This document shows, piece after piece, positions 26,685 through 36,517 of a stretch of 64,000 nucleotides of DNA; the first letter of the stretch is position 1; every line of letters begins with the position of its first letter. The DNA is from an uncultured Deferribacteraceae bacterium (lineage in GTDB: Bacteria > Chrysiogenota > Deferribacteres > Deferribacterales > Mucispirillaceae). The position numbers and the translations under genes are program-made. Below the pieces are notes generated by a model. That model worked only from the letters and a program-made list of their open reading frames with translations. It did not search any database and was not told where the DNA came from. The DNA lies in contig CAMRCY010000004.1 in the NCBI GenBank assembly GCA_947041165.1, positions 1 to 64,000 of the forward strand. The letters run 5' to 3'.

Positions 26685-28394
26685 ATGAGTAATATTCTAA
26701 CGCTGAAAACAATAAATGAACTAAATGAGTATTCCTTCCTTGTTCCCTCATATCAACGTGGATATAGATGGACAGATATCGAGGTTAGAGACTTATTAAA
26801 TGATATTAACGAATTTCAGCCAAAAGAAATTGAACCCAATAGTAGTAACAATGAAAAAACATGGTATTGCTTGCAACCACTAGTAATTAAAAAAAACAAT
26901 ACTAACTACGAAGTAATCGATGGACAACAACGGCTGACAACCATTTTTCTTATAAGACACCATTTAAATCAAGATTTTGTTGAAAGCAGTAGGGTTAAAC
27001 TATTTTCTCTAAAATATGAAACAAGACTAAAAACAGAACAATTTTTAAATGATATTAAAGAGGATATTAACGTCACAGAGGAAACATGTGATAATATAGA
27101 TTTTTACTATATACAAAATACTTATAATACTATAGCAAAATGGTTTGAAGAAAAAAAACAAGAAAAAAACTTTGACAAAAATGCTTTTAGCTCAAAATTT
27201 AACTTTGCTACAAAAGTTATTTGGTATGAAAGCTTTGAAGAGGATTCTATTTCTATTTTTGCAAGAATAAATATAGGTAAAATACCTCTAACAAATGCAG
27301 AACTAATCAAAGCCCTCTTTCTAAATAATGCCAATTTTCCTAAAGAAACAGATAATAAGCTTAAACCAAAACAATTAGAAATTTCTACTAGATGGGATGA
27401 AATTGAACAAAAATTGCAAAATGATAGATTCTGGTTTTTTCTCACAAAAAATGAAATGACAGTAAATCGCATTGAGTTCATATTCAACCTAATGAACGAC
27501 TCTATAGAAAAAGACCCTTACTCAACATTTCGTTACTTTACAAAAAAATTACAAAAAGGCTCAACTGAAAGCATTAGTGGAAATTGGGCTAAAATTGAAA
27601 AATATTATCAACGATTTTCTGAATGGTTTGAAGAACGGGAGCTTTATCATAAAATAGGTTATCTATTGACAGCAGAATCAGCAACAATAAAAGAGTTATA
27701 CAGTCAGTCATCATCAATAGGAAAAACCCTATTTAATAATAATTTAGATCAACTAATTAGAAAGGGGTTTGAAAATATAGACGTAGATGAAGTCCACTAC
27801 GGAGATAACTACATCAAAAAAACTTTATTATTATATAATATTTTAACTATGTTACAAAATGATAAAGATAATTCATATTTTCCTTTTGATATATATAAAA
27901 AAGATAACTGGGATGTTGAACATATTGCTTCTATCAAGGATTCAATTCCAGACAATAACTATAGAAAACAATGGCTTGAAGACGTTGGTCAATATATTGA
28001 TGAGACTGAGGAATCTGGCAAAAAACTCAAAACTAATATAGCTACGGTTGACATTCATCACAATGACAACTTTAAGCAACTCTATTATGACATAACAGAT
28101 CACTTTAACGAGTACTTTCAGGAGGATGATGATGTTGATGGTATTTCTAACTTAGCACTTTTGAATTCAGCGACAAATAGAGCATATAAGAATGCAGTTT
28201 TTCCTATTAAAAGAAATACTATAATAGAAAAAGATAAACAAGGCATATTTATTCCTATTTGCACTAAAAATGTGTTTTTAAAATATTTTAGCTCATATCC
28301 TCCTAAAATCTCTTTCTGGACATCTGATGATAGAGAAAAGTATGAAGTAGATTTACATGCCATATTAAATCCATTTTTCAAAAAGGAGGTTTAG
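26685..28394 (+). CDS. DUF262-family (GmrS-like) protein with DUF1524-like C terminus
   Basis: A 569-residue protein. The N-terminal DUF262 domain shows PSYQRGYRW near residue 20 and VIDGQQRLTTIFLI near 80, the ParB-like nucleotide-binding signature of the GmrS/SspE type. The C-terminal region has NWDVEHIAS and later a conserved ISNLALLN...NRAYKNAVFPIKR block, resembling DUF1524 (HNH-like nuclease, GmrD). Such fused proteins act in restriction of modified or invading DNA. ATG 26,685 has GAGAGGG eight bases upstream. It is followed six bases later by a second DUF262 gene. Confidence 0.85.
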   Translation: MSNILTLKTINELNEYSFLVPSYQRGYRWTDIEVRDLLNDINEFQPKEIEPNSSNNEKTWYCLQPLVIKKNNTNYEVIDGQQRLTTIFLIRHHLNQDFVESSRVKLFSLKYETRLKTEQFLNDIKEDINVTEETCDNIDFYYIQNTYNTIAKWFEEKKQEKNFDKNAFSSKFNFATKVIWYESFEEDSISIFARINIGKIPLTNAELIKALFLNNANFPKETDNKLKPKQLEISTRWDEIEQKLQNDRFWFFLTKNEMTVNRIEFIFNLMNDSIEKDPYSTFRYFTKKLQKGSTESISGNWAKIEKYYQRFSEWFEERELYHKIGYLLTAESATIKELYSQSSSIGKTLFNNNLDQLIRKGFENIDVDEVHYGDNYIKKTLLLYNILTMLQNDKDNSYFPFDIYKKDNWDVEHIASIKDSIPDNNYRKQWLEDVGQYIDETEESGKKLKTNIATVDIHHNDNFKQLYYDITDHFNEYFQEDDDVDGISNLALLNSATNRAYKNAVFPIKRNTIIEKDKQGIFIPICTKNVFLKYFSSYPPKISFWTSDDREKYEVDLHAILNPFFKKEV

Positions 28395-28400
28395 ACGCTA

Positions 28401-30374
28401 ATGGAACAAAATAATGAACAACTTAGTTTTTATGAACTTTTAAAAAAACATACTATAGAGATACCCATCATTCAAAGAGATTATGCACAAGGAAGAAAAG
28501 AACACTCAGAAGTGTTAGAAACATTTTTATCAGTACTAAAAGAAAGCATAGAATCTAAAAAAGAAATTCAACTTGACTTTATTTATGGAAATATTATCGA
28601 TGGTAGTTTTCAACCCCTCGATGGACAACAACGCTTGACAACTTTGTTTTTATTACATTGGTATGCAATAAAAAAAGACAATATTGATGACGATAACTTC
28701 CTTGAAAAATTTTCATATGAAACAAGATATTCTTCAAGAGATTTCTGTAAAGCTTTAGTTAAATGTACTATCGAATATAATGCTGATATAGAAAGCATTA
28801 GTAAACTTATTATTGATTCAAACTGGTTCTATCTTTCTTGGAAAAAAGACCCCACCATTCAATCAATGCTTAACGCATTAGATGAAATTCATAAACAATT
28901 TCATGCTGTTGAGAATCTATGGAATATACTGAAAGACGAAAACATAATAACATTCTATTATGTTGAACTAGAAAATATCGGACTCACAGATGATTTATAT
29001 ATCAGGATGAATGCTCGTGGAAAGCTCCTAACACCCTTTGAAAACTTCAAAGCTACTCTTCAACAAAAATCTATGGAAGAGAAATGGGAAGAACACCTAT
29101 CTCAAGAAAGTTTCTTTCTTTTGATAGATACCGAGTGGACTGACTACTTTTGGAAACATTTTAGAACAGAAGAGAATAGTATTGATGATGCTCATATCCG
29201 TCTTATCTCTGCGATTGTTATGACTCAGCTAGCTGTAGTGGAAAACGATAGCACGTGGTCATTAATTCAAAAGATTAATGAAAACCCAAACGAAATACGT
29301 ACTTTACATGTTACTCAAGAATCATTTCAATACTTATATCGATGTTATGAAAAATATTCTAGTGGTAGATTTACTGATTCATCCAATCTTGACTTTACTT
29401 TATGGAGACATACCCCCGAAAAATCATTAATATGCGATATCGTATACAATAATACATCAAAACAGACAAGCAGCTCTTATACAACTAAAATTTTATTTTA
29501 TGCGCAAACACAATTTCTGCTTAATAACGAAGAAATAAATATGGAAAAATATAGTGATTGGATGAGAGTTATACGCAATATCGTTTCTAGAGGAGATATC
29601 AATAGGGATGGAGAGCGTACAGATATAGTCAGAAGTCCCGATTCATATATAAAGGCAATAATGCTTGTCAAAGAACTTTCTAATGGCTGTAGAGATATCT
29701 ATGAATACCTACGTACCTCTGATATTCCACTCTTATTTTCACAAGCTCAATCACAAATCACAGAAGAGAAACTTAAGTCAAAATTATTTAAAGATAAACC
29801 AGAAATCAAGCAGTTAATTTGGGATATTGAAGATAACGAACTCTTACGTGGGCGTATTGAATTTGCATTATATTGTATGGATTTTGAAGAGGGCAAACCA
29901 CTAAATGAAGAGTTACTTAAAAAAGTAAAAGATGTATTTCATAAGTATTTTAATGATGAAAAGAATATTTTAAATGAATTACGTAGAGCAATGTTGTGTA
30001 TGCATAACGGAGATAACAACTGTTCTTTCTATGATTATTGGTGGTCTGAATGGAATGGTATTCCTGATAAAACCCTTACTAAAAGAAAACTACTTAATAA
30101 GTTTAGGGATTTGGAGTATATAATTTATCGTGATAAAAAAGATTATTTTAAAAACTTAGTTTTACAATTAACAGAAAAACCTCTAGAACAAATCATACAA
30201 GATTTTATACCTCCAGAAACTATGCCCAATTGGCAAAAACGATTAATTAATGAACCTAACTTACTTGTTGGTAAGACCTCTAACTATATTGCGATTCCAG
30301 ATGATAAGTCCTATTGTTACCTACTGAAAAGTATTCGACCTAGAAATACGGACGGTTGCATAAAGATAGAGTAA
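28401..30374 (+). CDS. second DUF262-family protein
   Basis: A 657-residue protein with a DUF262 domain: IPIIQRDYAQGR near residue 22 and LDGQQRLTTLFLLHW near 73, plus a DDLYIRMNARGKLLTPFENFK block typical of one DUF262 subfamily. The long C-terminal part is not recognised and has no clear HNH motif. ATG follows AAGGAGG. With the upstream gene it forms a two-gene unit that probably restricts foreign DNA. Such DUF262 pairs are common in defence islands, but the specificity cannot be read here. Confidence 0.85.
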   Translation: MEQNNEQLSFYELLKKHTIEIPIIQRDYAQGRKEHSEVLETFLSVLKESIESKKEIQLDFIYGNIIDGSFQPLDGQQRLTTLFLLHWYAIKKDNIDDDNFLEKFSYETRYSSRDFCKALVKCTIEYNADIESISKLIIDSNWFYLSWKKDPTIQSMLNALDEIHKQFHAVENLWNILKDENIITFYYVELENIGLTDDLYIRMNARGKLLTPFENFKATLQQKSMEEKWEEHLSQESFFLLIDTEWTDYFWKHFRTEENSIDDAHIRLISAIVMTQLAVVENDSTWSLIQKINENPNEIRTLHVTQESFQYLYRCYEKYSSGRFTDSSNLDFTLWRHTPEKSLICDIVYNNTSKQTSSSYTTKILFYAQTQFLLNNEEINMEKYSDWMRVIRNIVSRGDINRDGERTDIVRSPDSYIKAIMLVKELSNGCRDIYEYLRTSDIPLLFSQAQSQITEEKLKSKLFKDKPEIKQLIWDIEDNELLRGRIEFALYCMDFEEGKPLNEELLKKVKDVFHKYFNDEKNILNELRRAMLCMHNGDNNCSFYDYWWSEWNGIPDKTLTKRKLLNKFRDLEYIIYRDKKDYFKNLVLQLTEKPLEQIIQDFIPPETMPNWQKRLINEPNLLVGKTSNYIAIPDDKSYCYLLKSIRPRNTDGCIKIE

Positions 30375-30391
30375 TTAAAATCATGTAATAA

Positions 30392-30416
30392 AGGGAGCGT
30401 TTAAGCTCCCCTTTTT
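30392..30416. terminator. bidirectional terminator between convergent genes
   Basis: GGGAGC pairs with GCTCCC across GTTTAA, with AAA on the left and CTTTTT on the right. It separates the DUF262 pair from the second traN. Confidence 0.85.
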
Positions 30417-30425
30417 ATTTACCAT

Positions 30426-32105
30426 TTACTCATAAAACGTTTTCATTTCATCTTGCATCTTTTTTTGTTTCTCTTCTAATGTCTTATTATCTAGCATCCC
30501 TCCTGACTCGCTCAATTCAGGCACAAGAACATCTGTAACATATGCGTTCATATCCTCAGAAAACTGAGGATCATCCATATTGATCTTTCCTAATTCATCA
30601 ACCGTTATACCTCTACAATTTGGTCTAGGAGGATTTTTTTGATATGTAAGATACTTATCTATAAATTTCAAATTCTCTCCCCATGTAATCTCTTTAGGTA
30701 TCTGATCTCTTGCTGCAACATTAAACGCTTTAGCTAACGGAGAATCGTAACAACAATAAATAGAAGATCTTCGTTTACATTCTGAGTTATCATCATAATC
30801 AAACGTATATCCTTTAGTCCAATCTTTACAATACTCTCCAATAATCACACACGAACCGTTATTATCTGATACTGCTCTTAATACTGATAATTGCTTCTCT
30901 TCATCAGTTGGCATATCAGCTATGTTCTCAATAATACCCTCTGTAAATAGCTTGATTAATAGTTGCCCAGGAGCGACTAAATATCCAAGTCCACCACCTA
31001 GACTTGTTGCATCAAAAAATTTATTAAGTCCATCTAGCATAGCTTTTTTTGTATTATCATCTAAATCAGATATCAAACATTGGTTAGGAGAAGTTAAATC
31101 ATTTGAAAGAATACCCTCCCCTTTATGTCTGCAATTATATTGCTTACCAGGAAACAGAACAATATCATTCACATCACAACTTGTAACATTATCCTCTACA
31201 GTTATATTATCTGTAGGCGTACTATTATCAGTAGGTAAAATTTGATCAGGATCTAAATTTATATCACCCGATATCACGCCACAAGGTGATGTTGAACAGA
31301 AATAATCTCTACCTTTATTTTCCGAAACACATGGGAGTAATTGATCAGATTTACAGTACACATTTACATCTTCTTTTTTAAAACGTACTGGCACTCTGAT
31401 ATTAATTACAGGGTACGCTAAGATACCTTTCTTGTAATGTCCTATACCAGCTTTGTTTCCTGGCAATACAGATGCTGATCCTCTAGCACTCCATCTAGAA
31501 ATAAATGCATATCTTAATGTTCTATAGTTTAATATTACAGGTGTCTTTTTAAGTGCATCTAAATCGATATCGGTTTTAATAGTTTTTTTAATTTCAGCTA
31601 ACAAGTTCAATGATGGATAATTAATTCTAAGCCCTCCATTTTTTTTATTATACTGATCAATTATCACATTGGTTAAATTTCTATCTACAGTGAAAGTTGT
31701 ACCTATCATCCCTTTATCATGTAATTCATGAATATCATCGTATTCGTTTATCGCTGTCCAAGTGTACTCAAAATCTATAAAAGTTGGAACATTAGTTATA
31801 GTCGTGTCTACTATACATTTTTCTTTAAATTTTATCATTGGACAAACCTTAGATATTTTATCTTCATCGTAATTACCGATCACAGTATCTAAGTTTTCAG
31901 CGACTACAACTTTATCTTTATTGAATGTTCCATAATTTTTACAAGGTGCAAAAACAGGCTCTTTACCGTATGGAGCATCTTGACATACTAAACATTCTTT
32001 CTCTCCATTACATAAAGCATTCATAAGATCATCGCCAGTTAAAGCAAATAAATTTACACTCGATAGCATAAAAATATACGCTACCATTAATATTATTTTT
32101 TTCAT
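30426..32105 (-). CDS. traN: second TraN-like mating-pair protein
   Basis: A 559-residue exported Cys-rich protein. It has a signal peptide ending NLFA and a C-terminal TraN block (SIYCCYDSPLAKAFNVAARDQIPKEITWG....PNCRGITVDELGKIN). The last ~30 residues are helical and charged. It is shorter than the TraN at 6-8 kb and has no lectin-like module. It is the last gene of a traF-traH-traN group on the minus strand, reversed in order relative to the main operon (here transcription runs traF2, traH2, traN2). It may exchange recipient specificity or be a remnant of another transfer system. Confidence 0.85.
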   Translation of the reverse strand: MKKIILMVAYIFMLSSVNLFALTGDDLMNALCNGEKECLVCQDAPYGKEPVFAPCKNYGTFNKDKVVVAENLDTVIGNYDEDKISKVCPMIKFKEKCIVDTTITNVPTFIDFEYTWTAINEYDDIHELHDKGMIGTTFTVDRNLTNVIIDQYNKKNGGLRINYPSLNLLAEIKKTIKTDIDLDALKKTPVILNYRTLRYAFISRWSARGSASVLPGNKAGIGHYKKGILAYPVINIRVPVRFKKEDVNVYCKSDQLLPCVSENKGRDYFCSTSPCGVISGDINLDPDQILPTDNSTPTDNITVEDNVTSCDVNDIVLFPGKQYNCRHKGEGILSNDLTSPNQCLISDLDDNTKKAMLDGLNKFFDATSLGGGLGYLVAPGQLLIKLFTEGIIENIADMPTDEEKQLSVLRAVSDNNGSCVIIGEYCKDWTKGYTFDYDDNSECKRRSSIYCCYDSPLAKAFNVAARDQIPKEITWGENLKFIDKYLTYQKNPPRPNCRGITVDELGKINMDDPQFSEDMNAYVTDVLVPELSESGGMLDNKTLEEKQKKMQDEMKTFYE

Positions 32106-33655
32106 TATTTACCAACTCCTAGTGCAGACGAACTTGCAGATATAACTGGGTGTCTATTTAATTGTGCTTGCATATTTTTTGTAGTTATTTCAAGTGAATC
32201 TAATGTTCTATTTCTTTCATTATAAGCATCGAATGCGTCTGCATATAATGAGTATGAATACTCACTCATTTCTCTTAATATCTTTCTCATACTATCAATT
32301 CCAACCTTAAACTCTTTATCGTTATTAATTAATTTGTATTTTTTTATCTCTGTTTCTAAAAGAGATAAATGAACTAACATCTCTTGAGTGATTAACGATA
32401 TAGTTTCATAAGCAAGTTGAACACCTGCCAATATTTTAAAGTTCTCTATGAAACTTTTAAAAAGCTGAGGATTAGCAGAAGTGGTATTTAATATCTTATA
32501 GATAGGAGATTTGAAAGTTGATAAAAATTCAAGTTGTGGAGTTTCTAAAGAATTACGAGTATTAAATTTTGTTTCAATAGCATTTATATTTTTAATACTT
32601 ATTCCAACAAAGCTTTCAGTAATGTAATCAAGACTACCATTACCATTATCTTTTCCCACAAATTCAATTGTTGTCTTAACTTCATCAAACTTATAACCGA
32701 TTTCTTGCAAGTCTTTAGGGTTTTTATTTTTCTCCCCAGTAATCCAGTAGTTAATTGCTTTTTGCATATCTGTTGTACTATTAGCGTGAAGCGAAGGATA
32801 GTAAACAACTGAAACGCTACCCTCTTTATCTCCTTTACCTTCTGTTTTTTGAAGAGTAATATCTCCAGTGAACGCTCTCACAAGATTAATTAATCCACTT
32901 GTTTGATCTATCGGATTTTCACTATCTACAGCCATTTTTAAATGTTGCAGACGACTACTCCTAGAAAAGATAGTTTGTAAAAAAGTAGCATTACCCATAA
33001 AAAAAGTTTTAGGACATTCAAACGAACTAGTCGTAACAACATCTGCAAGGCATATACTATCTACAGCATCCTCTATCCCTTTCATTAAATCTTTCATACC
33101 TGTATTAACTTTTTTCAATCCATCATTAAATGAATCGGTTAACCCTGATGTAACACCCATATTTGTAGCAGCCGCTGACACTAAATCGCCTCCCATATTA
33201 ACAGCAGCTTTTGCAACATTACATGAATCTAAATCCATACTATTGAGCATATTTGCAGCCTCTCCTAGTGTGTTCATCAAATCCGTACATTGAGGACACA
33301 ATGTTTGCATAGCAAGATTAAAAGCATACCCTGTAGAGTTTGAAACAACCTGTTTCATGAACTTAATAATATCATCACCGTTCACATGTTTAAAGCCTCC
33401 CCAATCGATATCTATTCCGTTACAACCTGCCTTGATCGATGGTGCACTTGCAGAGAACATTTTTAAGTTTCCACTCTCTACTGCAAACTTATATCCACCA
33501 CCTGAGTAATATGTTCCTCCTTGTGTGTCATAAGTTGCAGGCGAGTTCGACTCTATACTACTTGCAAGTCCTGATAACCAACCTGCATTTGCCTGACTAC
33601 TTAAACTACCAAAAATTATTATAGTAGTTAGCAGTTTAATTAATTGTATTTTCAT
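32105..33655 (-). CDS. traH: second TraH-like protein
   Basis: A protein of about 516 residues with a signal peptide (ending SSQANA) and the TraH N-terminal pattern: YYSGGGYKFAVESGNLKMFSASAPSIKAGCNGIDIDWGGF. It has a CPQC motif near residue 115 and long helical segments. Compared with TraH at 3.6-4.9 kb it is about 65 residues longer, with an insertion in the middle (around SICLADVVTTSSFECPK). The stop is adjacent to the traN2 start and the beginning overlaps traF2, so translation is coupled. Start at 33,655 is preferred over ATG 33,661 because AGGAG is then properly spaced. Confidence 0.85.
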   Translation of the reverse strand: MKIQLIKLLTTIIIFGSLSSQANAGWLSGLASSIESNSPATYDTQGGTYYSGGGYKFAVESGNLKMFSASAPSIKAGCNGIDIDWGGFKHVNGDDIIKFMKQVVSNSTGYAFNLAMQTLCPQCTDLMNTLGEAANMLNSMDLDSCNVAKAAVNMGGDLVSAAATNMGVTSGLTDSFNDGLKKVNTGMKDLMKGIEDAVDSICLADVVTTSSFECPKTFFMGNATFLQTIFSRSSRLQHLKMAVDSENPIDQTSGLINLVRAFTGDITLQKTEGKGDKEGSVSVVYYPSLHANSTTDMQKAINYWITGEKNKNPKDLQEIGYKFDEVKTTIEFVGKDNGNGSLDYITESFVGISIKNINAIETKFNTRNSLETPQLEFLSTFKSPIYKILNTTSANPQLFKSFIENFKILAGVQLAYETISLITQEMLVHLSLLETEIKKYKLINNDKEFKVGIDSMRKILREMSEYSYSLYADAFDAYNERNRTLDSLEITTKNMQAQLNRHPVISASSSALGVGK

Positions 33656-34472
33656 CAACATCTTCTCCTAAATATTTTAACCCATAAATGATTGCAGAAA
33701 TCATATCTGGCAATGTGTGTAACCCTGTTGCGATACGTTGATACTTTGTACCGTTAGAGTTAATTGCTAAAAATATATCAGGTGTAGTTTCAATTCCAAA
33801 CTTCTCTATCATCTCATTTTTACCTGATACATCAATCGTCACATATTCAAAACCGTACTTGCGTTTAAGCTCATTTAAGATAGGTATCTGTCTTTTACAA
33901 AACTCACAAGTTGGTGAAACAAAAATTATCAACCCTGCTTTTTCTGAGTAGCTTTTTAGAATATTATCTACGTTATCATTTGCAACAACTCTTGAAACAG
34001 AACTTTCAAAATGTCCCCTTTTACTAGAGTTCATTAACCCTGCTAAAAGATCGTTAGGGTTTTCTGTTCTAACCATTCGATCCTCATTCATAAATGCTAC
34101 CGTCTTATTTTGTATCCACTGAGAGAGTTTTCTATATTCCAATATATTCTCTTCAGTTGGATAAGTTATGGCCACCTTGCGTGCTTGAGGCTCTATGATT
34201 TTTGCAATCTGATCAGGATCAATTCTATCGATCTTATCCCACGGTATATTCTGCGTATCTTCTAAAATAGTATAATTATCTTTGCTCTCAACAATAGGAT
34301 CACTCACAATAGGCACACACTCTTTCTTCCAATACCAACCTTTATCTGCATTGCCAGTATTCCAAAACCTTTTATCATTACAGTTGTTAGACTCTTCACT
34401 CATGCCACTCGCAAACGATAAATTGAAATTTAAAATCAACAATGTGATCGATATAATAAATTTATAAATCAT
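33636..34472 (-). CDS. traF: second TraF-like thioredoxin-fold protein
   Basis: A 278-residue protein with a signal peptide (ending NLSFA). GWYWKKECVP and VESKDNYTILEDTQNIPWDKIDRIDPDQIAKI match the region after the peptidase part of the traF fusion at 4.9-6.1 kb. Its thioredoxin-like domain has CEFC in place of CPYC, and PDIF follows near the cis-Pro position. There is no S26 peptidase domain. ATG 34,472 has GGCAGGTG upstream. It is the first gene of the traF2-traH2-traN2 block. Confidence 0.85.
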   Translation of the reverse strand: MIYKFIISITLLILNFNLSFASGMSEESNNCNDKRFWNTGNADKGWYWKKECVPIVSDPIVESKDNYTILEDTQNIPWDKIDRIDPDQIAKIIEPQARKVAITYPTEENILEYRKLSQWIQNKTVAFMNEDRMVRTENPNDLLAGLMNSSKRGHFESSVSRVVANDNVDNILKSYSEKAGLIIFVSPTCEFCKRQIPILNELKRKYGFEYVTIDVSGKNEMIEKFGIETTPDIFLAINSNGTKYQRIATGLHTLPDMISAIIYGLKYLGEDVDENTIN

Positions 34473-34487
34473 ACTTATCACCTGCCA

Positions 34488-34691
34488 TCATGCTGCTAAA
34501 ATATGAGTGTAATTAAACTCATCAATCTCTACTATTTCAACCGATGTTGGTTGCTTGTGATAATCATTAATAAACATCTCTCTAATTATATCTAGCCAAT
34601 ACGACACGCCTTTTGAATGTACATCTTGCGAGTAGATACTTACGACAATACTTTCAGTTATGAAGGGGTCTTTACTTACTGTTATATTCAT
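34488..34691 (-). CDS. small hypothetical protein
   Basis: 67 residues (MNITVSKDPFITESIVVS...), acidic and soluble, with no recognised domain. It lies 12 bases after its upstream neighbour and 15 bases before traF2 on the same strand, so it belongs to the same transcript. Short overlapping spacing supports a real gene. Confidence 0.5.
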   Translation of the reverse strand: MNITVSKDPFITESIVVSIYSQDVHSKGVSYWLDIIREMFINDYHKQPTSVEIVEIDEFNYTHILAA

Positions 34692-34703
34692 TTTCTGTAC
34701 CCC

Positions 34704-35153
34704 CTACTCTTTAGTTTTTTTACTACTATTACTAACAGTCGTTGATGATTTACTATCGGTAACCTCTTCAGCGTTATCATCAACATTATCTTTATTAGAC
34801 ATATCTTTTATACGTTTTAAAGAGTTGCTTTCAATATAATTTACGCCAACTGTTTTACTGTACTTTTCTGTAAACTTATCAATTCGTAAAACTATATCTG
34901 TCCATTCATCAAACGCTTTTTCTGCGTCTTTTATATCGATTGATACACCTACTCTATTTTGAATTCTCTTGATTACATAATCAGTTTGTGCAAGCATATT
35001 AAGTGCTGTAATTACTCTTTCTGAACTTGCTTTAATTACTAAAGTATCAGGTTCTTTTGCACGTTCTTGTTTCCAATTACTTCTTCTATCCCTGTTCAAT
35101 TTTTGTGATGTTTGTGGATTTTGTACCTTCTGTTGATTTTGATTTTCGCTCAT
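34704..35153 (-). CDS. hypothetical soluble protein with basic N terminus and acidic tail
   Basis: 149 residues: a Gln/Asn/Lys/Arg-rich N terminus (to about 40), a folded-looking middle (ERVITALNMLAQTDYVIKRIQNRVGVSIDI), and a Ser/Asp/Lys-rich disordered tail. TraK-like small accessory proteins of the TIVB2 (Inc) group look broadly similar, but the match is not good enough for a name. It overlaps the membrane-protein gene upstream by four bases. Confidence 0.5.
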   Translation of the reverse strand: MSENQNQQKVQNPQTSQKLNRDRRSNWKQERAKEPDTLVIKASSERVITALNMLAQTDYVIKRIQNRVGVSIDIKDAEKAFDEWTDIVLRIDKFTEKYSKTVGVNYIESNSLKRIKDMSNKDNVDDNAEEVTDSKSSTTVSNSSKKTKE

Positions 35154-35851
35154 ATTCTAACTCTCCTGTTATTAATTATTTTATATACTACTCTTACCAC
35201 CCACGGAATTGTGATGATAAAAACTGTTGTTATACCGTAAATATAAATCGCTGGAATAAGATTAACTTTGATAGCTGAAAGTATTATGTAAATCAGATTA
35301 ATCATATTATTTTCAAGCAATTTACTTTTTATAAAAAATGAAATCAGACTTGCAATATTGCTATCTGTAAAAACAAACATATATAGAATTCCATAGAAAA
35401 AACCTGTCATTATAAGTTTTATAATAGCCCCTACACTCATACCTATTAAGATGTTGTTAGAGTAGATATTAGATATTGTTCCACCTCTTAATTTAGCGAT
35501 ATAAGTGAATAGAAGCATGAACCCTATCGAGTAACCGAACGAGAATATATACGATAAGATCATGTCATAAACTGTTGTATCGATATGTCCAAATATCGGT
35601 ATATCTTGATTGATTACGGCACTGCAAATCGGTGCTAAAAAAAGCGATATCATAGTTCCTGTAAATATCGATCTTAGACCTAGATTGAAATAATCCATTC
35701 GATCTTTTAGAGTTGCTAAACGTTCATGTATCTCTGCTCCATCTTCTTCAGTAGCTGATAGAATTTCAATCTCTGATATAGCCTCTAATAGATCTTTCGG
35801 TTTCTCTCTATGCTGTACTAGAAACGGAGAGCTGTTGTCGTTACTACCCAT
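35150..35851 (-). CDS. multi-pass membrane protein
   Basis: 233 residues. A cytoplasmic N terminus (~60 residues, with KPKDLLEAISEIEIL) is followed by four to five membrane helices (about 65-85, 95-117, 128-155, and 190-222 as one or two). It ends in a basic tail (VVYKIINNRRVRI). I do not recognise the family. It overlaps the gene below and is followed by it on the same strand. A role in the transfer or partition unit is only inferred from position. Confidence 0.55.
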   Translation of the reverse strand: MGSNDNSSPFLVQHREKPKDLLEAISEIEILSATEEDGAEIHERLATLKDRMDYFNLGLRSIFTGTMISLFLAPICSAVINQDIPIFGHIDTTVYDMILSYIFSFGYSIGFMLLFTYIAKLRGGTISNIYSNNILIGMSVGAIIKLIMTGFFYGILYMFVFTDSNIASLISFFIKSKLLENNMINLIYIILSAIKVNLIPAIYIYGITTVFIITIPWVVRVVYKIINNRRVRI

Positions 35852-36073
35852 CTAAAACACCCCTCCTTTTAATAATTTTAAAAATCCACCGAGGTATGCA
35901 ACTGTCATCGCCATTATTAATAGCAGTATCGATAGAGCGTAAACTTTCCATCTAATAAATAAAAATACTGCAAAAATTATAAGCGTTGTAGAAATAACAA
36001 TCGCAATCTTACCCTCAAAAATATTGTTGATTAAAAAGTACCAAATATCCTTTATAAATTTTTCATCATTCAT
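35852..36073 (-). CDS. small membrane protein
   Basis: 73 residues with two hydrophobic helices (about 20-38 and 44-62) separated by RWK, and a short charged N terminus. It ends one base from the start of the larger membrane protein gene, which suggests the two are made together. No family recognised. Confidence 0.5.
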   Translation of the reverse strand: MNDEKFIKDIWYFLINNIFEGKIAIVISTTLIIFAVFLFIRWKVYALSILLLIMAMTVAYLGGFLKLLKGGVF

Positions 36074-36094
36074 GTGATCTCCTATTTTATGTAT

Positions 36095-36517
36095 TTAAAA
36101 ATAAACCATTAATGTGTCAGTATCTTGAATCGTGTTATCGCTATCCTCAGCAGATCTTTCCTGAGTAATATGTGTTTCTTCAACAATAGTTTTTTCAACA
36201 ATAGTTTCTTCAACAATAACAGTAGTAGGCTTTATCTCTAAAGCGACTTCTGTGTCGATCGCCATATCTACATCTTTTGCATCACTGCTCTTCTCCTTGA
36301 CGACTGTATCGATACTCTTCTCTGCTTTTTTATTATCTACAGCCACTCTTTTTTGAGTTTTAGTATTTGGATTACCGAATGTTTTTAGAATTTCTCTATA
36401 CTCATCTGTCTGCATATAGTTTTTGATAGCCTCTTTGACTACATGCCTTTTAACATCTTGAGGTAGCGTATCGATCTCTAAATATTTCTCATCCTTTTTT
36501 GTGATTGATATTCGCAT
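36095..36517 (-). CDS. probable ParR/StbB-like partner of the actin-like ParM
   Basis: 140 residues. A conserved-looking N-terminal ~55 residues (MRISITKKDEKYLEIDTLP, then KRHVVKEAIKNYMQTDEYREIL) suits a ribbon-helix-helix DNA-binding fold. A Val/Glu/Thr-rich low-complexity tail follows, with repeats of VEETIVEKTIVEE. It starts inside the 3' end of the ParM-like gene, the usual position of parR. ParR binds the centromere and links it to ParM filaments. The assignment rests on position and size more than on sequence. Confidence 0.55.
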   Translation of the reverse strand: MRISITKKDEKYLEIDTLPQDVKRHVVKEAIKNYMQTDEYREILKTFGNPNTKTQKRVAVDNKKAEKSIDTVVKEKSSDAKDVDMAIDTEVALEIKPTTVIVEETIVEKTIVEETHITQERSAEDSDNTIQDTDTLMVYF

